This document shows positions 63,047 to 64,000 of a DNA stretch of 64,000 nucleotides, in pieces (position 1 is the stretch's first letter; the number at the start of each line of letters is the position of its first letter). Below the pieces are notes generated by a model. The model did not search any database, had not been told where the DNA came from, and saw only the letters and a list, made by a program, of their open reading frames with translations. A program made the translations under genes and the position numbers. Source of the stretch: Peteryoungia aggregata LMG 23059 (lineage in GTDB: Bacteria > Pseudomonadota > Alphaproteobacteria > Rhizobiales > Rhizobiaceae); assembly GCF_030814435.1 (NCBI RefSeq), contig NZ_JAUSUW010000007.1, positions 62,001 to 126,000 of the forward strand, written 5' to 3'.

Positions 63047-63556
63047 TCAGAGGCGATACAGGATCTGGTCGTTCCAGAAGCGGTCGAGACGCTGCAGGAG
63101 CTTGTTCATCTGGGTGAACTCGTCCGTGCCGATGCCGCCGACCTTCTGGATCGAGCCGATGTGGCGCTCATAGAGCTTGGCAACGGTTTCGGCGATCTCC
63201 TGGCCGGCATCCGTCAGGCTGATGCGGACCGAGCGGCGGTCGACGCGCGAGCGCTGGTGGTTGATGAAACCGAGGTCGACGAGCTTCTTGACGTTGTAGG
63301 AGACGTTCGAGCCCAGATAGTAACCACGCGAGCGCAGTTCACCGGCGGTCAGTTCCGAATTGCCGATGTTGAAGAGCAGGAGCGCCTGGACGGCGTTGAT
63401 GTCGGAGCGACCCTTGCGGTCGAACTCGTCCTTGATGACGTCGAGAAGGCGGCGGTGAAGACGCTCGACGAGGTGGAGGGATTCGAGGTAAAGCGAACGG
63501 ATCGCTTCTTCCTGCGGGTCGAGAGTGGCCGGCTGCGGCTTGAGCTTGGTGTTCAT
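63047..63556 (-). CDS. ldtR: MarR family regulator LdtR
   Basis: A 169-aa winged-helix regulator. The recognition region reads LTAGELRSRGYYLGSNVSYNVKKLVDLGFI with wing RSRVDRRSVRISLTDAG, cited as RGYYLGSNVSYNVKKL and VDRRSVRISLT. This is characteristic of LdtR of Liberibacter and Sinorhizobium, which activates L,D-transpeptidase genes and responds to osmotic and chemical stress. The ATG at 63556 follows GAGGCAG; a GTG at 63571 is an alternative. An AT-rich dyad lies 70-95 bases upstream. Confidence 0.85.
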   Translation of the reverse strand: MNTKLKPQPATLDPQEEAIRSLYLESLHLVERLHRRLLDVIKDEFDRKGRSDINAVQALLLFNIGNSELTAGELRSRGYYLGSNVSYNVKKLVDLGFINHQRSRVDRRSVRISLTDAGQEIAETVAKLYERHIGSIQKVGGIGTDEFTQMNKLLQRLDRFWNDQILYRL

Positions 63557-63627
63557 ATCGGTCTGCCTCACTGTTTTGTTTGGCGGTGTTGGTTTTTTCT
63601 CCCGCCTTGGTGAGGACCGTATCCAAT

Positions 63628-63652
63628 GCGCATAAAATTCTATTTAAAACGC
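63628..63652 (-). promoter_or_regulatory. AT-rich imperfect dyad upstream of ldtR
   Basis: The 25-base element has GCG...CGC ends and an AAAT-n3-ATTT core, typical of MarR operators. It overlaps the likely ldtR promoter, so it could be an autoregulatory site. Confidence 0.45.
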
Positions 63653-63661
63653 AGGCTTAAC

Positions 63662-63681
63662 AGAGGCTTACCAGAGCCTCT
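63662..63681 (-). terminator. Hairpin after the partial membrane protein gene
   Basis: AGAGGCT and AGCCTCT form a perfect 7-bp stem with loop TACCAG, eight bases from the stop of the gene at 63689. It overlaps an 11-bp tandem repeat (AGGCTTAACAG, AGGCTTACCAG at 63653-63674). Confidence 0.45.
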
Positions 63682-63688
63682 CCTGCGA

Positions 63689-64000
63689 TCAGGGTAAATC
63701 AACCGTTATACCCTGCTGCTTGTGTCTCCCTTCGAGCCACAACGCCAGGCGGAAGATCACATAGACGACGAAGACCGCCGAATGCATGGTGACCGCGAGC
63801 ATGTTGCGCCCGAAGATCTCCGGCCAGACCGTGAACATCAGCACCTGTCCTCCGGCGGCGAGAAGCCACATCACGGGGCCCCAGGAGCCCGCAAGCCAGA
63901 GCCCGAGGGCTGCAACAGGAAAGACGACGGCAAGCCCCGTGGCCGCCACCCGCCAGGGGGTGGACAGAAGGTCGAACCGCCCAAGACCGTTGTGGCTATA
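63689..64000 (-). CDS. Membrane protein, DUF6163-like (partial, 5' end outside window)
   Basis: The frame is open from the window edge for 103 codons. It reads a soluble HNGLGRFDLLSTPWRV segment followed by three hydrophobic helices and a basic tail. A start at 63949 would cut off the conserved-looking N-terminal part, so the gene probably extends past 64000. It sits upstream of ldtR in the same direction. The DUF6163 label is from memory and is only moderately sure. Function unknown. Confidence 0.65.
   Translation of the reverse strand, partial: YSHNGLGRFDLLSTPWRVAATGLAVVFPVAALGLWLAGSWGPVMWLLAAGGQVLMFTVWPEIFGRNMLAVTMHSAVFVVYVIFRLALWLEGRHKQQGITVDLP

Overview
The window is a high-GC stretch of alphaproteobacterial chromosome, most likely from the Rhizobiaceae (Rhizobium/Agrobacterium group). 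This rests on gene order (clpP-clpX-lon-hup; yceD-plsX-fabH-ihfA-merR; glyA-nrdR-ribD and ribH-nusB; rplM-rpsI-speB-argC), on an ugd/lpsL pair, on a CASTOR/POLLUX-like channel, on an LdtR/L,D-transpeptidase pair and on a rhizobial-type polar polysaccharide locus. Both ends cut through genes: nuoB on the left and a small membrane protein on the right. I see no insertion sequence, prophage, integrase, CRISPR array or rRNA.

Layout. 1-1.8 kb: start of the nuo operon, a tandem pair of tRNA-Asp genes and a tRNA-Val. 1.9-9.8 kb: an ion channel, a GntR-controlled DapA-like aldolase, UDP-glucuronate/galacturonate synthesis (ugd, lpsL) and a sugar-type MFS carrier. 10-15 kb: aldo/keto reductase, periplasmic metallo-beta-lactamase-fold protein, and a secreted phytase-like esterase preceded by a strong Pho box array. 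14.9-16.1 kb: an EamA transporter behind an FMN riboswitch and attenuator, i.e. riboflavin importer RibN. 16.2-21.7 kb: HU, Lon, ClpX, ClpP, with heat-shock-like promoters before lon and clpP. 22-30.6 kb: a diguanylate cyclase, an orphan P450, a WYL regulator divergent from a GST, metY, a cysteine-motif DUF6455 protein behind an FNR/FixK-like box, and two paralogous CoA-binding proteins. 31-36.8 kb: ribosomal proteins L13/S9, agmatinase, argC, a DODA-type dioxygenase and heme A synthase.

36.9-45.2 kb is the main accessory region: a six-gene Wzy-type surface polysaccharide locus (acetyltransferase-like protein, Wzc-like co-polymerase, Wza-like exporter, GT4 glycosyltransferase, WcaJ-like initiating transferase, Wzy-like polymerase). 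It resembles the upp (unipolar polysaccharide) and gms (glucomannan) loci of Agrobacterium and Rhizobium. Its Wzc-like protein has lost the kinase P-loop lysine, and no flippase is encoded nearby.

45.2-57.5 kb: small regulator and membrane genes, a PHB-depolymerase-type esterase, tRNA-Pro, the IHF/lipid-synthesis cluster, a bc1 chaperone, BamE, a membrane pyrophosphatase, an MFS carrier, nusB and ribH. 57.7-64 kb: a small secreted protein, a 25-residue membrane peptide, ribD-nrdR-glyA and the ldt/ldtR pair. The ribE gene that often lies between ribD and ribH in related bacteria is absent here.

The most useful new observations are regulatory: the Pho boxes, the FNR-like box before DUF6455, the FMN attenuator before ribN, the palindromes at the GntR/DapA-like, WYL/GST and ldtR genes, and the nested inverted repeats in the polysaccharide divergent promoter.
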